The notes beneath the pieces were generated by a model that did not search any database, was not told where the DNA came from, and was given only the letters and a program-made list of their open reading frames with translations. Positions 7,726 through 16,022 of a stretch of DNA of 64,000 nucleotides are shown here, one piece after another (positions within the stretch are counted from its first letter, which is position 1; every line of letters begins with the position of its first letter). A program made the translations under genes and the position numbers. Source of the DNA: Solirubrobacterales bacterium (lineage in GTDB: Bacteria; Actinomycetota; Thermoleophilia; Solirubrobacterales; Solirubrobacteraceae); assembly GCA_026392255.1 (NCBI GenBank), contig JAPLCJ010000004.1, positions 1 through 64,000 of the forward strand. The letters run 5' to 3'.

Positions 7726-9546
7726 CTACTTAGATAGCGGTCCGGCGTGGTCCATCCAGTCCCTGTGAAGGGCACTGAAATGTCCACCAGCAGCAATTAG
7801 CTCGTCGTGGTTCCCGCTCTCGACCACGCGACCGTGCTCTAGCACCACTATCAAGTCTGCTGTCCGGATAGTGGAGAGCCGGTGAGCGATGATGACCGCG
7901 GTGCGTCCAACGAGAAGCTTTTCGAGAGCTTCCTCGATCCGCTCCTCTGTGTGGACATCAACATTGGCGGTGGCTTCATCGAGGACCAGAATTCGGGGAT
8001 CTGAAACGAGCGCCCGCGCGAACGCAACGAGCTGGCGCTGTCCGGATGACAGTTGAACGCCTCGTTCGCCGACAGGGGCATCCCAGCCCTCGTGGAAGGA
8101 CTCCACAACGGCGTCCAGACCCACAAGCGTCCCTGCGTCGATGATCTGCTGACGGGTCGCTCCCTGAAGACCAAACCCGATGTTGTCGGCGAGGGTCCCG
8201 CTGAAAAGGAACGGCTCTTGAGGGACGATCCCCATCTGTGAGCGAAGGGATCGGGCCGTTACCTCGCGGAGGTCATGGCCATCCACCAGCATTCGACCAG
8301 CGGTTGGGTCGTGGAAACGAGCCACCAGCTTCGCCAGCGTGCTTTTTCCGGCACCAGTTTCGCCCACCAGAGCGACGCTCGTTCCGGCCGGGACTTCGAA
8401 GGTGATCCCGTTGAGGGCCATTGCTCCGTCGGGACCTGCATATCCGAAGTGGATCGCATCGAAGGAGAGGCGTCCGTCGATGTGAGGCAGGTCCACTGCA
8501 GAGGGCTGGTCCACGATGTCGGCCTCGGTGTCAAGCAGCTCAAAGATCTTGTCGAGCGCCGCCATGCCTGACTGATAGGTCGTATAGAGCTGGCTGAGTT
8601 GGGAGATCGGATCGAAGAAGTTGTTTAGAGCCGCGACAAATGCGAAGACCACTCCCACCGTGAGGCGGCCAGAGACCGCTGCGGCGCCTCCGACCAAGAG
8701 GATTCCGGCAGTTACAGCTGCGCTGAGCATCTCGACGGCCGGGAAGTAGCTGGCATTGAGATAGACGGTCTTCATGTTTTCCGCACGGTTGGCCTCATTC
8801 AGTCCTGCGAACTCAGTCATGTGTCGTGGCTCTTGGCCAAATGACCGGACAACACGGATTCCAGAGAGAGTTTCCTGAAGGTAGGAGGTGATCGCGGCGA
8901 TTCTTTCGCGAGTGCGGCGATAAATGTCGGCGGAAGCTATGCGATACAACAGCCCGCCAATCCAGAGAACTGGGACAACGGCAAAGGTGGCAAGGGCAAG
9001 CTGGCTGTCTAGATAGAGCAAGACTGCAGCTGTCCCAAAGAGAGTCAGGGTCCCTTGGAAGAGTGAGACGATTCCATCGCTTACCAATGAGTCCAATGCC
9101 TCTACGTCGTTCGTGAGCCGGGAGATAATGACTCCAGAACGGTTTTTGGAATAAAAGTCAACCGAGAGGGTCTGAAGATGCTGGAATAGCTCCATCCGCA
9201 GGTCGGCGAGAGCCCGCTGACCGACCCAGCCAGTTAGCCAGGTTTGGGCGGCTGTGGCTAGGAGATACACCACCGCGCTTGCCACAAACAGAGCGACAGT
9301 CTGGTCAAGTGCTCCCACATCCTTCGGGGTGATGCCCTTGTCTATCGCCATCTTGGCTAGGGGGGCCGGTGCGATCGCCGCAGCAGTCGCCGCGAACAAG
9401 GTCAGGAACATCAGAGCTACTCGCCCTCTGTAAGGCCGTAATAGACGGACCAGTCCTTTCAGCTTCCTCCCGCGGTCGCCGGTTCCACGCATTCGGCGAC
9501 GAATATCGGCAGATCTGCTCAGTTGAGGTGCGCCGGCAGTGCTCAT
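7726..9546 (-). CDS. ABC exporter half-transporter, subunit with consensus Walker B
   Basis: 606 residues: an N-terminal six-helix ABC membrane domain (about 35-335) and a nucleotide-binding domain with Walker A GETGAGKST (395), Q-loop IVPQEPF, signature LSSGQ (499-503), Walker B LVLDE with catalytic Glu524 and H-loop His555. The signature departs from LSGGQ. This fits a heterodimeric multidrug/lipid exporter in which this subunit supplies the catalytic Glu of the active site and the altered signature to the degenerate site. It is the second gene of the pair, overlapping the upstream subunit by four bases. Substrate unknown. Confidence 0.9.
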   Translation of the reverse strand: MSTAGAPQLSRSADIRRRMRGTGDRGRKLKGLVRLLRPYRGRVALMFLTLFAATAAAIAPAPLAKMAIDKGITPKDVGALDQTVALFVASAVVYLLATAAQTWLTGWVGQRALADLRMELFQHLQTLSVDFYSKNRSGVIISRLTNDVEALDSLVSDGIVSLFQGTLTLFGTAAVLLYLDSQLALATFAVVPVLWIGGLLYRIASADIYRRTRERIAAITSYLQETLSGIRVVRSFGQEPRHMTEFAGLNEANRAENMKTVYLNASYFPAVEMLSAAVTAGILLVGGAAAVSGRLTVGVVFAFVAALNNFFDPISQLSQLYTTYQSGMAALDKIFELLDTEADIVDQPSAVDLPHIDGRLSFDAIHFGYAGPDGAMALNGITFEVPAGTSVALVGETGAGKSTLAKLVARFHDPTAGRMLVDGHDLREVTARSLRSQMGIVPQEPFLFSGTLADNIGFGLQGATRQQIIDAGTLVGLDAVVESFHEGWDAPVGERGVQLSSGQRQLVAFARALVSDPRILVLDEATANVDVHTEERIEEALEKLLVGRTAVIIAHRLSTIRTADLIVVLEHGRVVESGNHDELIAAGGHFSALHRDWMDHAGPLSK

Positions 9547-11315
9547 AGTCCGCCTGCCTCCGATTCGGCCGGCTTCCGGTTGAGAAAGACATTGTCGGGT
9601 AGGCCCTTCTCGACAATTCGTCGGTAGAGGTCTGAGCGGTCCAGCAGCTCAGAGTGCGTGCCATGGTCGATGAGCTTCCCTGCGTCAAGAACGGCTATTT
9701 CGTCCGCGAGTGCAATTGTCGAGAGCCGGTGGGCGACGATCAGAGTGGTCCTTCCCTCCATGACTGACTGGAGGGCTCGCTTTATTTCCCGTTCGGTGGT
9801 TGCATCAACTGATGATGTGGCGTCGTCGAGAATCAGGACCCGGGGATCGGCAACAATTGCTCTGGCGATGGCGATGCGCTGACGCTGACCGCCAGAGAGA
9901 GTCAGTCCGCGCTCTCCAATTCGCGTGTCATAGCCATCCGGCAAAGAGTCGATGAATCGCGACGCCTGGGCCTGTTCGGCAGCGCGTACGACAACCTCTC
10001 GAGTGGCGTTGGGCTGGCCGTAAGCGATGTTGTCGTGAACGGTGGCAGAGAACAGGAAGGGATCGTCGCCAACGATGGCAACTGACTGCCTCAGGCTTGG
10101 AAGGTCCAGGGTCTTTACGTCAGCGCCGTCAAGACTGACCGTTCCCGACTGCGGGTCATAAAGGCGGGGAACTAAAGACGCAAGGCTGCTCTTGCCCGAT
10201 CCGCTCGGCCCGACTATCGCAACGGTACGGCCCGCGTCCACGGTCAGGTTGATCCCCGAGAGGGCTGGGCGGTTGGACCCCGAGTATGAGAGGGAAACCG
10301 ACTTAAACTCGAGGCGCCCGCCGCCCTGAGGGGGAGGGGGAGCGCCTTCTGGCGATGTCAGGGCTGGCTCTCTGTCGAGAATTTCAAAGATTCGAGCCCC
10401 TGAGGCGGTTGCTCGCTGAGCCATGCCCAACATGACTCCGAGGGTCCTCATCGGTCCGATCAGCATCAGCAGGTAGGCGTAGAACGCCACGAAGGCACCG
10501 ATAGTGAGCCTTCCCGCGATGACATCCCGCCCGCCGATCAGCAGAATCGCAGCGAGACCCATATTCGGGAGGAAGGCAATCAAGGGGTTGAACATCGCCT
10601 GGAGTTTGGTCGCGAACATTGCCTGTGAAAAGACGCGAGTTGTTGCGTGGCGGAACCGCTCAAGCTGCCTCTCCTCAGCCGCAAATGCCTTGACTACTCG
10701 CACCCCAGAGATGTTTTCCTCTGCCTCTGCGGTCAGCTCAGCAATACGCTGCTGGACTTCTTGGAGGGCTGGTCGTGATCGCCGACCGTAGGCACGCGCC
10801 ACGTAGACCACGATTGGGACTGGGAGGAGCGAGATGGCTGCCAGCTTGGGCTGAAGAATGCCCATTGCAATCGCTGAAAGCAGAATTGTTAGTGCGGACT
10901 GGACAACGAACACCAATCCGTATCCGAGGAAAAATCGCACGGATTGAAGATCCACTGTGGCCCTTGACATCAGCTGGCCCGTCTGTTGACCTTCGAAGAA
11001 GCCGAGTTCTAGTTTCTGCAGATGTCCATACAGGCGCTGCCGTAGATCATATTCGATGCCCAGCGAAACCTTGCCTGCCACCACCCGTCGGGCGACCGAG
11101 AGGCCAAGGCGAATGAGGCCCGCTCCCACCACAGCCAGGGCAAGCAGCCTTAGTGAGTTCTCGCCATCGCGGTCACTGATCGCGTTGACAGCTTGCCCTG
11201 TTAGGAGAGGTAGGGCAACAGTCATTGCCATTGCGCCAAGGGCAAGGAGCAGTGACCAAATCACTGAGCGGCGATAGGGCCTGAGGAAGCCGAGAAGTCG
11301 AAGGAATGTGCTCAT
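9543..11315 (-). CDS. ABC exporter half-transporter, degenerate-site subunit
   Basis: 590 residues with the same layout as its partner: six-helix membrane domain (about 15-310), Walker A GPSGSGKSS, signature LSGGQ and H-loop VAHRLST. Two positions are non-canonical: the Q-loop Gln is Asp417 (IVGDDPF) and the catalytic Glu after Walker B is Asp498 (LILDD). In known heterodimeric exporters (TM287/288, BmrCD type) one nucleotide site is degenerate in this way. Transcribed first; the stop overlaps the start of the partner gene. The C-terminal tail (NRKPAESEAGGL) is polar. Confidence 0.9.
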   Translation of the reverse strand: MSTFLRLLGFLRPYRRSVIWSLLLALGAMAMTVALPLLTGQAVNAISDRDGENSLRLLALAVVGAGLIRLGLSVARRVVAGKVSLGIEYDLRQRLYGHLQKLELGFFEGQQTGQLMSRATVDLQSVRFFLGYGLVFVVQSALTILLSAIAMGILQPKLAAISLLPVPIVVYVARAYGRRSRPALQEVQQRIAELTAEAEENISGVRVVKAFAAEERQLERFRHATTRVFSQAMFATKLQAMFNPLIAFLPNMGLAAILLIGGRDVIAGRLTIGAFVAFYAYLLMLIGPMRTLGVMLGMAQRATASGARIFEILDREPALTSPEGAPPPPQGGGRLEFKSVSLSYSGSNRPALSGINLTVDAGRTVAIVGPSGSGKSSLASLVPRLYDPQSGTVSLDGADVKTLDLPSLRQSVAIVGDDPFLFSATVHDNIAYGQPNATREVVVRAAEQAQASRFIDSLPDGYDTRIGERGLTLSGGQRQRIAIARAIVADPRVLILDDATSSVDATTEREIKRALQSVMEGRTTLIVAHRLSTIALADEIAVLDAGKLIDHGTHSELLDRSDLYRRIVEKGLPDNVFLNRKPAESEAGGL

Positions 11316-11385
11316 GATGTGTTTAGGACCACCTTAGAGGCGAGGTGACTGGACCGATGTTCCGCTGGGCGCGATACTTGGGGGG

Positions 11386-11589
11386 ATGACGGGACCCAAC
11401 CCATATGGAATCTGTTCAGCATGCGCACACCAGCAGGTGATCCGTTCGGGCAGAGGTGGAGAGTTCTCAATGTGTGGGGTTGGAAAGGACGATCCGGATT
11501 GGCCAAAATACCCGCGGATGCCTGTCTTTAGATGTACGCGCTTCGAGGCTCGTGGCGACCAGCCCACGCGGCACGGGCACCGTTCCTGA
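11386..11589 (+). CDS. Small four-cysteine (zinc-ribbon-like) protein
   Basis: 67 residues with a CSAC pair at the N terminus, RSGRGGEFSMC in the middle and YPRMPVFRC towards the end, giving four spaced cysteines likely to bind zinc. I recall short actinobacterial proteins with the same C-x2-C-x-H...RG..F..C...YP..PV..C pattern, so I think it is real although uncharacterised. The start is preceded by GGGGG, and GATACT 7 bases upstream could be a weak -10. It occupies the otherwise empty 340-base gap between the divergent ABC exporter and YfhO genes; the rest of the gap holds nothing that I recognise except promoters. Confidence 0.65.
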   Translation: MTGPNPYGICSACAHQQVIRSGRGGEFSMCGVGKDDPDWPKYPRMPVFRCTRFEARGDQPTRHGHRS

Positions 11590-11642
11590 AATTTGGCGGT
11601 CTTCGATCGGGGCAATCTGCGGTCGTCCCCCGTCGGTTGCTC

Positions 11643-11648
11643 TAGGTT
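11643..11648 (+). promoter_or_regulatory. -10 box for the YfhO-type gene
   Basis: TAGGTT, 9 bases before ATG 11658, no Shine-Dalgarno; consistent with leaderless transcription. Confidence 0.5.
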
Positions 11649-11657
11649 AATTGGCTT

Positions 11658-14264
11658 ATGGAACCTGTTCAGGTACCCCGCTGGGGCCGAGTCAGTGCAC
11701 GTTGGCGTTCGCTGACCGCTTGGTCTGACCGCCGACCTTTCTTGTCTGCTGCATTGGTGTTCGCGTTCATCTTGCTGGTGTTCTTCAATTCGGTGCTGTT
11801 CGGAAAGCAAATGTCGCAGCAGCACATTCTTTGGGCAGAGTGGCCTTGGCATGGCTTTGAGCCAGCAACGCTGAGTCAACCGATTCTCGCCAACGAGGGA
11901 GACGAAGCTCATACCTTCTATCCGCTCCGTCTGGCGGCCGGGCGGGATATTCGGGCCGGTGAGATCCCCCTTTGGAACCGCTACACGTACGGCGGTCACG
12001 TAATGCTGGGAGACCAGCAGACCGCCTTGCTCTACCCGCTGACTTGGATTGGGATTCTGCTGCCCCTAGCTTGGGCGTGGGGACCGATGTGTCTTCTGAA
12101 TCTGCTGATTGCGGCAATGGGCATATTTGCGTTTGCGAGGGGGGTAGGGATCAAACGCTCCGGCGGCCTCGTGGCCGGAACGGTGTTCATGCTCTCGGCC
12201 CCAATGCTTGGTTGGCTGCAATGGCCCCATTCGCTGGTGTTCGCGCTGTTTGGCTGGTTGCTTTGGGCGACAGACCGGCTGACGAAGAGCGGCCGCTGGC
12301 GCGATGTTGGCTGGGTGAGTGTTGTCATTGGTCTAGAGATCCTTGCTGGACATCCTGAGTCGGCAATTCTGAATTCTCTGGCGGCCTTCACATATGCAAC
12401 GGTCGTTATCCTTGCCGACCGAGAGCGGCGGGCAACTTGGTTGGTGGGTATCCGAAAGCTAGGAATGTGGGCCCTGAGCAACGCCCTGGGTCTAGCTGCC
12501 GCGGGGGCTGCGGTCATACCTTTCTATACGTCCTATGACCTTTCCATCGAGAGGATTAGCCACAAGTATCAGAGCCGTTCACCACTAGATCTGTCTGACG
12601 CCTTGCTCTATCTAATGCCCGATCTTTACGGGCGAGCGGACAGCTGGCCCAATGTGTCGAGGCTCGACTTTCTGTTCACGTCAACCCTTGTGGACTTCGG
12701 AGTGGGAGCGCTAATTCTCGCCCTAATTGCGCTGTGGCGTTTTAGAGCGGCAGCACAGGCAAAGGCCCTCGCGGCCGTAGCTGGCATGTCGGCCTTGCTC
12801 ATGTTCGGGGTCTGGCCAGCACAACTGCTCCTGAAGATTCCCCCTCTGAATACAGTCATTGTGCAAAGGGTCTACGTCTACATTGCTGCTGCGGGGGCCA
12901 TTGGCGCGGGTGCGGCAGTAGCAAGTCTGATTCGAAGGCCCCTGGCCATCCGGTCAGTCCTCCGTTGGACTGCGCTCCCGCTTGTGATTGGGGTAGCGGT
13001 GCTGGAGCTTGAGCTTGCTTTCAAGACCACCTATGGGCCAGAACGGACTGTCCACTACTCAGCTGTCGGTCGTCTTGCAGCCATTCTTATCCTGACGGCG
13101 ATTGTTCTCTGGATGCTAGGGCGTGTCAAGGAGCGCTGGGCCGTGGCGGCTGCGTTAGTGCTCTGCGTAAGCCAAGTTGCCTATCTGACCAACATGAATG
13201 TCTGGCTATCACCAAGCCTTGCGCATCCGGCCACGCCGCCATCAATCCAGTACCTACAAAAGCAGCCGGGAACCTTCCGAATTGGAACGATCAGAATTGG
13301 TGTTGAGTCAACGCTGATGCAATCGAACGCGTCTGCCATGTACGGGCTGGAGTCGCTCGAAGGCCATGATCCGCCAATCAGCCGCAGGTGGGTCTCGTTT
13401 GCCACGAAGGCCCTTGCGCAGCCGGGATACTTGGAGCGCCTACCCGGCGGGCCCGACCCGCGCGATCCAAAGGCTCTTGAGCTGCTCCGGATGATGAACG
13501 TCCGTTACTACCTTTCGCGGCCTTATGCGCGGTATTCCATTCCGGGGTTGAAGGAGGTCTACCGAGGGCCCGACGCCGTGATCTATCGAGACGCATACGC
13601 GATGCCACGTTCGTTCATTGTTCCCAAGGTGCGCCGCACGGGTGCCCTGTTCACCCTGACGCAGATGAAGAACGGCAAGCTGAAGCCACGACAGTTCGCT
13701 TATGTCCCAGTCGGCAGTCCCGGCATTCTTGGCGGTGGCGATGCCTACCGTTCCGCAGTGTCCAAGTGGACAAGCAATCGCGAAATGCGCGTTGATGTTC
13801 CTACTGGTCCGGGTGGTTGGCTTGTCGTTGGCAATCCTTGGACGCCTGATTGGAAGGCGACTGTTGACGGTAAGGAAGCGGTTGTTGTACCGACTAACTT
13901 CGCGATTCAGGGGATTTCGATTCCACCCGGGAAACACACGGTTGTCTTCACCTACAGCTCAACACCGTTTTGGCAAGGAGTACTACTAAGCCTGTTCACG
14001 TTCTCGTTGTTGGCTCTTTTCATCATTGGTGGAAGACGAGGGTGGAGGCCACGGAGGGCAATCGAGCAGAGGCTTGGCCGAGACCTGCCTATCCCAGCTT
14101 GGGCGGTTGGTCCTGGCGAGGCACCTCTTATGAAGCCTGAACCAAACAGGGTGCAGGTAGCGGTCGCTCGAGCAAAGAACAATCTCCTGGCGCGCCTCAG
14201 GCCGAAGTTGTCACAGCTCAAGCAGCACCTTCCGAAGCTGGAGAATCCCTTCAGTAAGAAGTGA
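11658..14264 (+). CDS. YfhO-family membrane protein (GT-C-like glycosyltransferase candidate)
   Basis: 868 residues. A cytoplasmic N-terminal segment, a first helix at about 30-50, many hydrophobic helices up to about residue 510, then a large extracytoplasmic domain, one last helix (about 775-795) and a basic C-terminal tail. The WLVVGNPWTPDWKATVDG and ISIPPGKHTVVFTY motifs before the last helix are typical of the YfhO family, whose members are thought to transfer sugars onto cell-wall polymers or lipids on the outer face of the membrane. The acidic loop after helix 1 would hold the catalytic residues of a GT-C fold. Monocistronic; tRNA follows on the other strand. Confidence 0.82.
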   Translation: MEPVQVPRWGRVSARWRSLTAWSDRRPFLSAALVFAFILLVFFNSVLFGKQMSQQHILWAEWPWHGFEPATLSQPILANEGDEAHTFYPLRLAAGRDIRAGEIPLWNRYTYGGHVMLGDQQTALLYPLTWIGILLPLAWAWGPMCLLNLLIAAMGIFAFARGVGIKRSGGLVAGTVFMLSAPMLGWLQWPHSLVFALFGWLLWATDRLTKSGRWRDVGWVSVVIGLEILAGHPESAILNSLAAFTYATVVILADRERRATWLVGIRKLGMWALSNALGLAAAGAAVIPFYTSYDLSIERISHKYQSRSPLDLSDALLYLMPDLYGRADSWPNVSRLDFLFTSTLVDFGVGALILALIALWRFRAAAQAKALAAVAGMSALLMFGVWPAQLLLKIPPLNTVIVQRVYVYIAAAGAIGAGAAVASLIRRPLAIRSVLRWTALPLVIGVAVLELELAFKTTYGPERTVHYSAVGRLAAILILTAIVLWMLGRVKERWAVAAALVLCVSQVAYLTNMNVWLSPSLAHPATPPSIQYLQKQPGTFRIGTIRIGVESTLMQSNASAMYGLESLEGHDPPISRRWVSFATKALAQPGYLERLPGGPDPRDPKALELLRMMNVRYYLSRPYARYSIPGLKEVYRGPDAVIYRDAYAMPRSFIVPKVRRTGALFTLTQMKNGKLKPRQFAYVPVGSPGILGGGDAYRSAVSKWTSNREMRVDVPTGPGGWLVVGNPWTPDWKATVDGKEAVVVPTNFAIQGISIPPGKHTVVFTYSSTPFWQGVLLSLFTFSLLALFIIGGRRGWRPRRAIEQRLGRDLPIPAWAVGPGEAPLMKPEPNRVQVAVARAKNNLLARLRPKLSQLKQHLPKLENPFSKK

Positions 14265-14284
14265 TTCGCAGGTGGTGCTGGGAA

Positions 14285-14358
14285 TGCCGGAGGAGGGACT
14301 CGAACCCCCGACACGCGGATTATGATTCCGCTGCTCTAACCAACTGAGCTACTCCGGC
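14285..14358 (-). tRNA. tRNA with CAT anticodon, probably elongator tRNA-Met
   Basis: A 74-nt cloverleaf on the minus strand: acceptor GCCGGAG/CTCCGGC, D-arm AGCTCAGTTGGTTAGAGC, anticodon loop ATCATAA (CAT), T-arm GGGGGTTCGAGTCCC, discriminator A. CAT can be Met, initiator or Ile2. The D-loop with TTGG resembles elongator Met; the other CAT tRNA of the window has the shorter loop seen in Ile2. Confidence 0.88.
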
Positions 14359-14369
14359 GAGGGGGTCGC

Positions 14370-14375
14370 AGTCTA
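14370..14375 (-). promoter_or_regulatory. -10 box of the minus-strand CAT tRNA
   Basis: TAGACT on the minus strand, 11 bases upstream of the tRNA 5' end; the same hexamer that precedes several protein genes here. Confidence 0.5.
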
Positions 14376-14453
14376 GCCCGAGAGCGGTCCGGGCTGCGGC
14401 ATGGGGAGAACGACCCTTGGGCTGGGAGCGTGGGGAGAGCTGGAGGCCTTGGG

Positions 14454-14741
14454 CTACTTAGCTGGTGACGGGTGAGCTTTAGCCCAGCTCACGATGTTCG
14501 TTGAGCCTTGGACGACTTCGCCGTCATCCGCAACCAGAACTGGGACCCACTGCTGACCAGTGAGCGCTCTTACCTCACGGCGCCCCTTAGCGAAGTTCAG
14601 CCATTTTGGTAGCGGCCCAAAGCCATATGACCGAATCACTTCCGGTGAGTAGCCAGCCTCAACCAGAGCCTCGTGAGCGTTTCTGCAGACATGGCCCTTG
14701 CCTTTGATCGGAAATGTTCCGTAACACACGTAGATTTTCAT
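14454..14741 (-). CDS. Glutaredoxin/GST N-terminal-like thioredoxin-fold protein
   Basis: 95 residues starting MKIYVCYGTFP, with GHVCRNAHEALVEAGY, a WVPVLVADDGEVVQGS segment that supplies the cis-Pro loop (VPVL) and a final helix (IVSWAKAHP). This is a thioredoxin-fold domain like the N-terminal part of glutathione transferases. The usual CxxC is absent: the two cysteines are Cys6 and Cys19. ATG 14741 is chosen over upstream codons because homologous-looking sequence begins there and a -10 box lies 6 bases upstream. It is divergently transcribed from the formimidoyltransferase gene. Confidence 0.75.
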   Translation of the reverse strand: MKIYVCYGTFPIKGKGHVCRNAHEALVEAGYSPEVIRSYGFGPLPKWLNFAKGRREVRALTGQQWVPVLVADDGEVVQGSTNIVSWAKAHPSPAK

Positions 14742-14747
14742 TCCGCA

Positions 14748-14757
14748 AGAGTACTCT
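14748..14757. promoter_or_regulatory. Palindromic bidirectional -10 element
   Basis: AGAGTACTCT reads the same on both strands and contains a TACTCT -10 hexamer in each direction (14748-14753 minus, 14752-14757 plus). Each hexamer is exactly 6 bases from a start codon (ATG 14741 minus, ATG 14764 plus), so one symmetric element can drive two divergent leaderless genes. Confidence 0.7.
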
Positions 14758-14763
14758 CCACTA

Positions 14764-15651
14764 ATGACGGAGATCCTTCTAGCTGTTCCCAATGTTTCGG
14801 TCGGATCCGACCCCTCTGTGGTTGCAGCGATCACTCTGGCCTACGAGTCTGGCGGTGTCACGGTGCTTGACGTCCACACAGATAACGATCACGGGCGCAC
14901 AGTTCATACGCTGGCGGGGTCATCTGAGACCCTTCCCGGTGCCTTGGTGGCCGGGTATGAGGCGGTCAAGGGGTTGGTCACGCTTGAGCCCAATCAAGGC
15001 GTGCATCCGCGTGCAGGGCTGCTTGATGTGGCCCCGATCGTTTTCCGAGGCAGTGAGCAGCGGGGACCGGCTTGCGCGGCGGCTCTAGCGACAGCGGGCG
15101 GGCTTGGGCGTGCCGGGGCGCCAGTGTTTCTGTATGGATTGCTCGGCGATGGCAGGACACGCGCCGAGATTCGCAGAGGCGGCCCGGAGGAGCTGGCTGC
15201 CCGCGTCAGCCAGGGGGAGCTTGTCCCCGACTTTGGTCCCAGTTGCGTTGATCCGAGTGTCGGAGCGGTGATGGTTGCGGCTCGAGCACCCCTTGTCGCC
15301 TTCAACCTTCGGCTGGCTGATGGAGAGTCGCTCGAGGCTGCTAGGCAGACAGCAGCGATCATTAGAGAGGGTGGGAGCGCCGGTCTCGTTGGAGTTAGGG
15401 CACTCGGTCTTGATCTCGTGTCACAGGGCTATATCCAGCTTTCGATGAACCTCGAAAACCCAGATTCTGTGGGCATCCCAGAGGTGGTTGAGGCTGTCGC
15501 CGCTCGACACGCGATTGTTAGCGGCGAGCTGATCGGGTTGGCAGAACAATCGGTTATCGATTCGATTTCGGCTGAACTCCCAATGCCGGGGCTTGATCCT
15601 GATCTGCACTCAATCGAAGGTTCTCTAATGTTTCACGGGGTGACTAACTGA
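14764..15651 (+). CDS. ftcD: Glutamate formimidoyltransferase (monofunctional)
   Basis: 295 residues matching the formiminotransferase part of FTCD: AVPNVSVGSDP at the N terminus, LDVHTDNDHGRTVHTLAG, NQGVHPRAGLLDVAPIVF and a C-terminal subdomain with QLSMNLENPDSVGIPEVVE. It transfers the formimino group from N-formiminoglutamate, the histidine-degradation product, to tetrahydrofolate. The cyclodeaminase domain of the bifunctional enzyme is absent, as usual in many bacteria. No other histidine-utilisation gene is in the window. The stop codon overlaps the next start (TGATG). Confidence 0.87.
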   Translation: MTEILLAVPNVSVGSDPSVVAAITLAYESGGVTVLDVHTDNDHGRTVHTLAGSSETLPGALVAGYEAVKGLVTLEPNQGVHPRAGLLDVAPIVFRGSEQRGPACAAALATAGGLGRAGAPVFLYGLLGDGRTRAEIRRGGPEELAARVSQGELVPDFGPSCVDPSVGAVMVAARAPLVAFNLRLADGESLEAARQTAAIIREGGSAGLVGVRALGLDLVSQGYIQLSMNLENPDSVGIPEVVEAVAARHAIVSGELIGLAEQSVIDSISAELPMPGLDPDLHSIEGSLMFHGVTN

Positions 15652-16022
15652 TGTCAAAGACAAAAAAGAAGCGCAAGACTAAGCACCGGGGTAATGCACT
15701 AGGGATGGTTGAGACGCGCGGCAGAACGGGACGCAAGCCGACAGCCTCTGAGAAGACGACGAAGGGTAAGGCGGGAGCAGCTGCTTCAAACGGCCCTCGG
15801 CCCAACCGTCTCGACAACCGGCCTACGTGGAGAAATGCGCTTGTGCGTGCGGTCTTTGCTTCGATTGCCTTCTTTGGAATTCTCGTACTGCTGCTGAAGC
15901 GCCCGATGGCCGCCTCGGGAATGGTGGCGGTAGCGATGGTGGGGTTCTACACCCCCTTGGGCTACTTCACGGACCTGTGGATTTACCGACGTCGGATGAA
16001 GCGCAAGGCTGACTCCAAGTGA
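15651..16022 (+). CDS. Small membrane protein with a basic N-terminal tail
   Basis: 123 residues: a strongly basic tail (SKTKKKRKTKHRG and further Lys/Arg to about residue 60), two hydrophobic segments (about 65-82 and 87-107) and a basic end (RRRMKRKADSK). Both termini are probably cytoplasmic. I recognise no family. It is fused by one-base and four-base overlaps into the ftcD-metallohydrolase-hisS operon. Confidence 0.72.
   Translation: MSKTKKKRKTKHRGNALGMVETRGRTGRKPTASEKTTKGKAGAAASNGPRPNRLDNRPTWRNALVRAVFASIAFFGILVLLLKRPMAASGMVAVAMVGFYTPLGYFTDLWIYRRRMKRKADSK

Noticed and set aside
11334-11999. A 221-codon minus-strand frame covering the small zinc protein and the start of the YfhO gene
   Set aside because: No recognisable motif, and it conflicts with two plus-strand genes that have conserved patterns.
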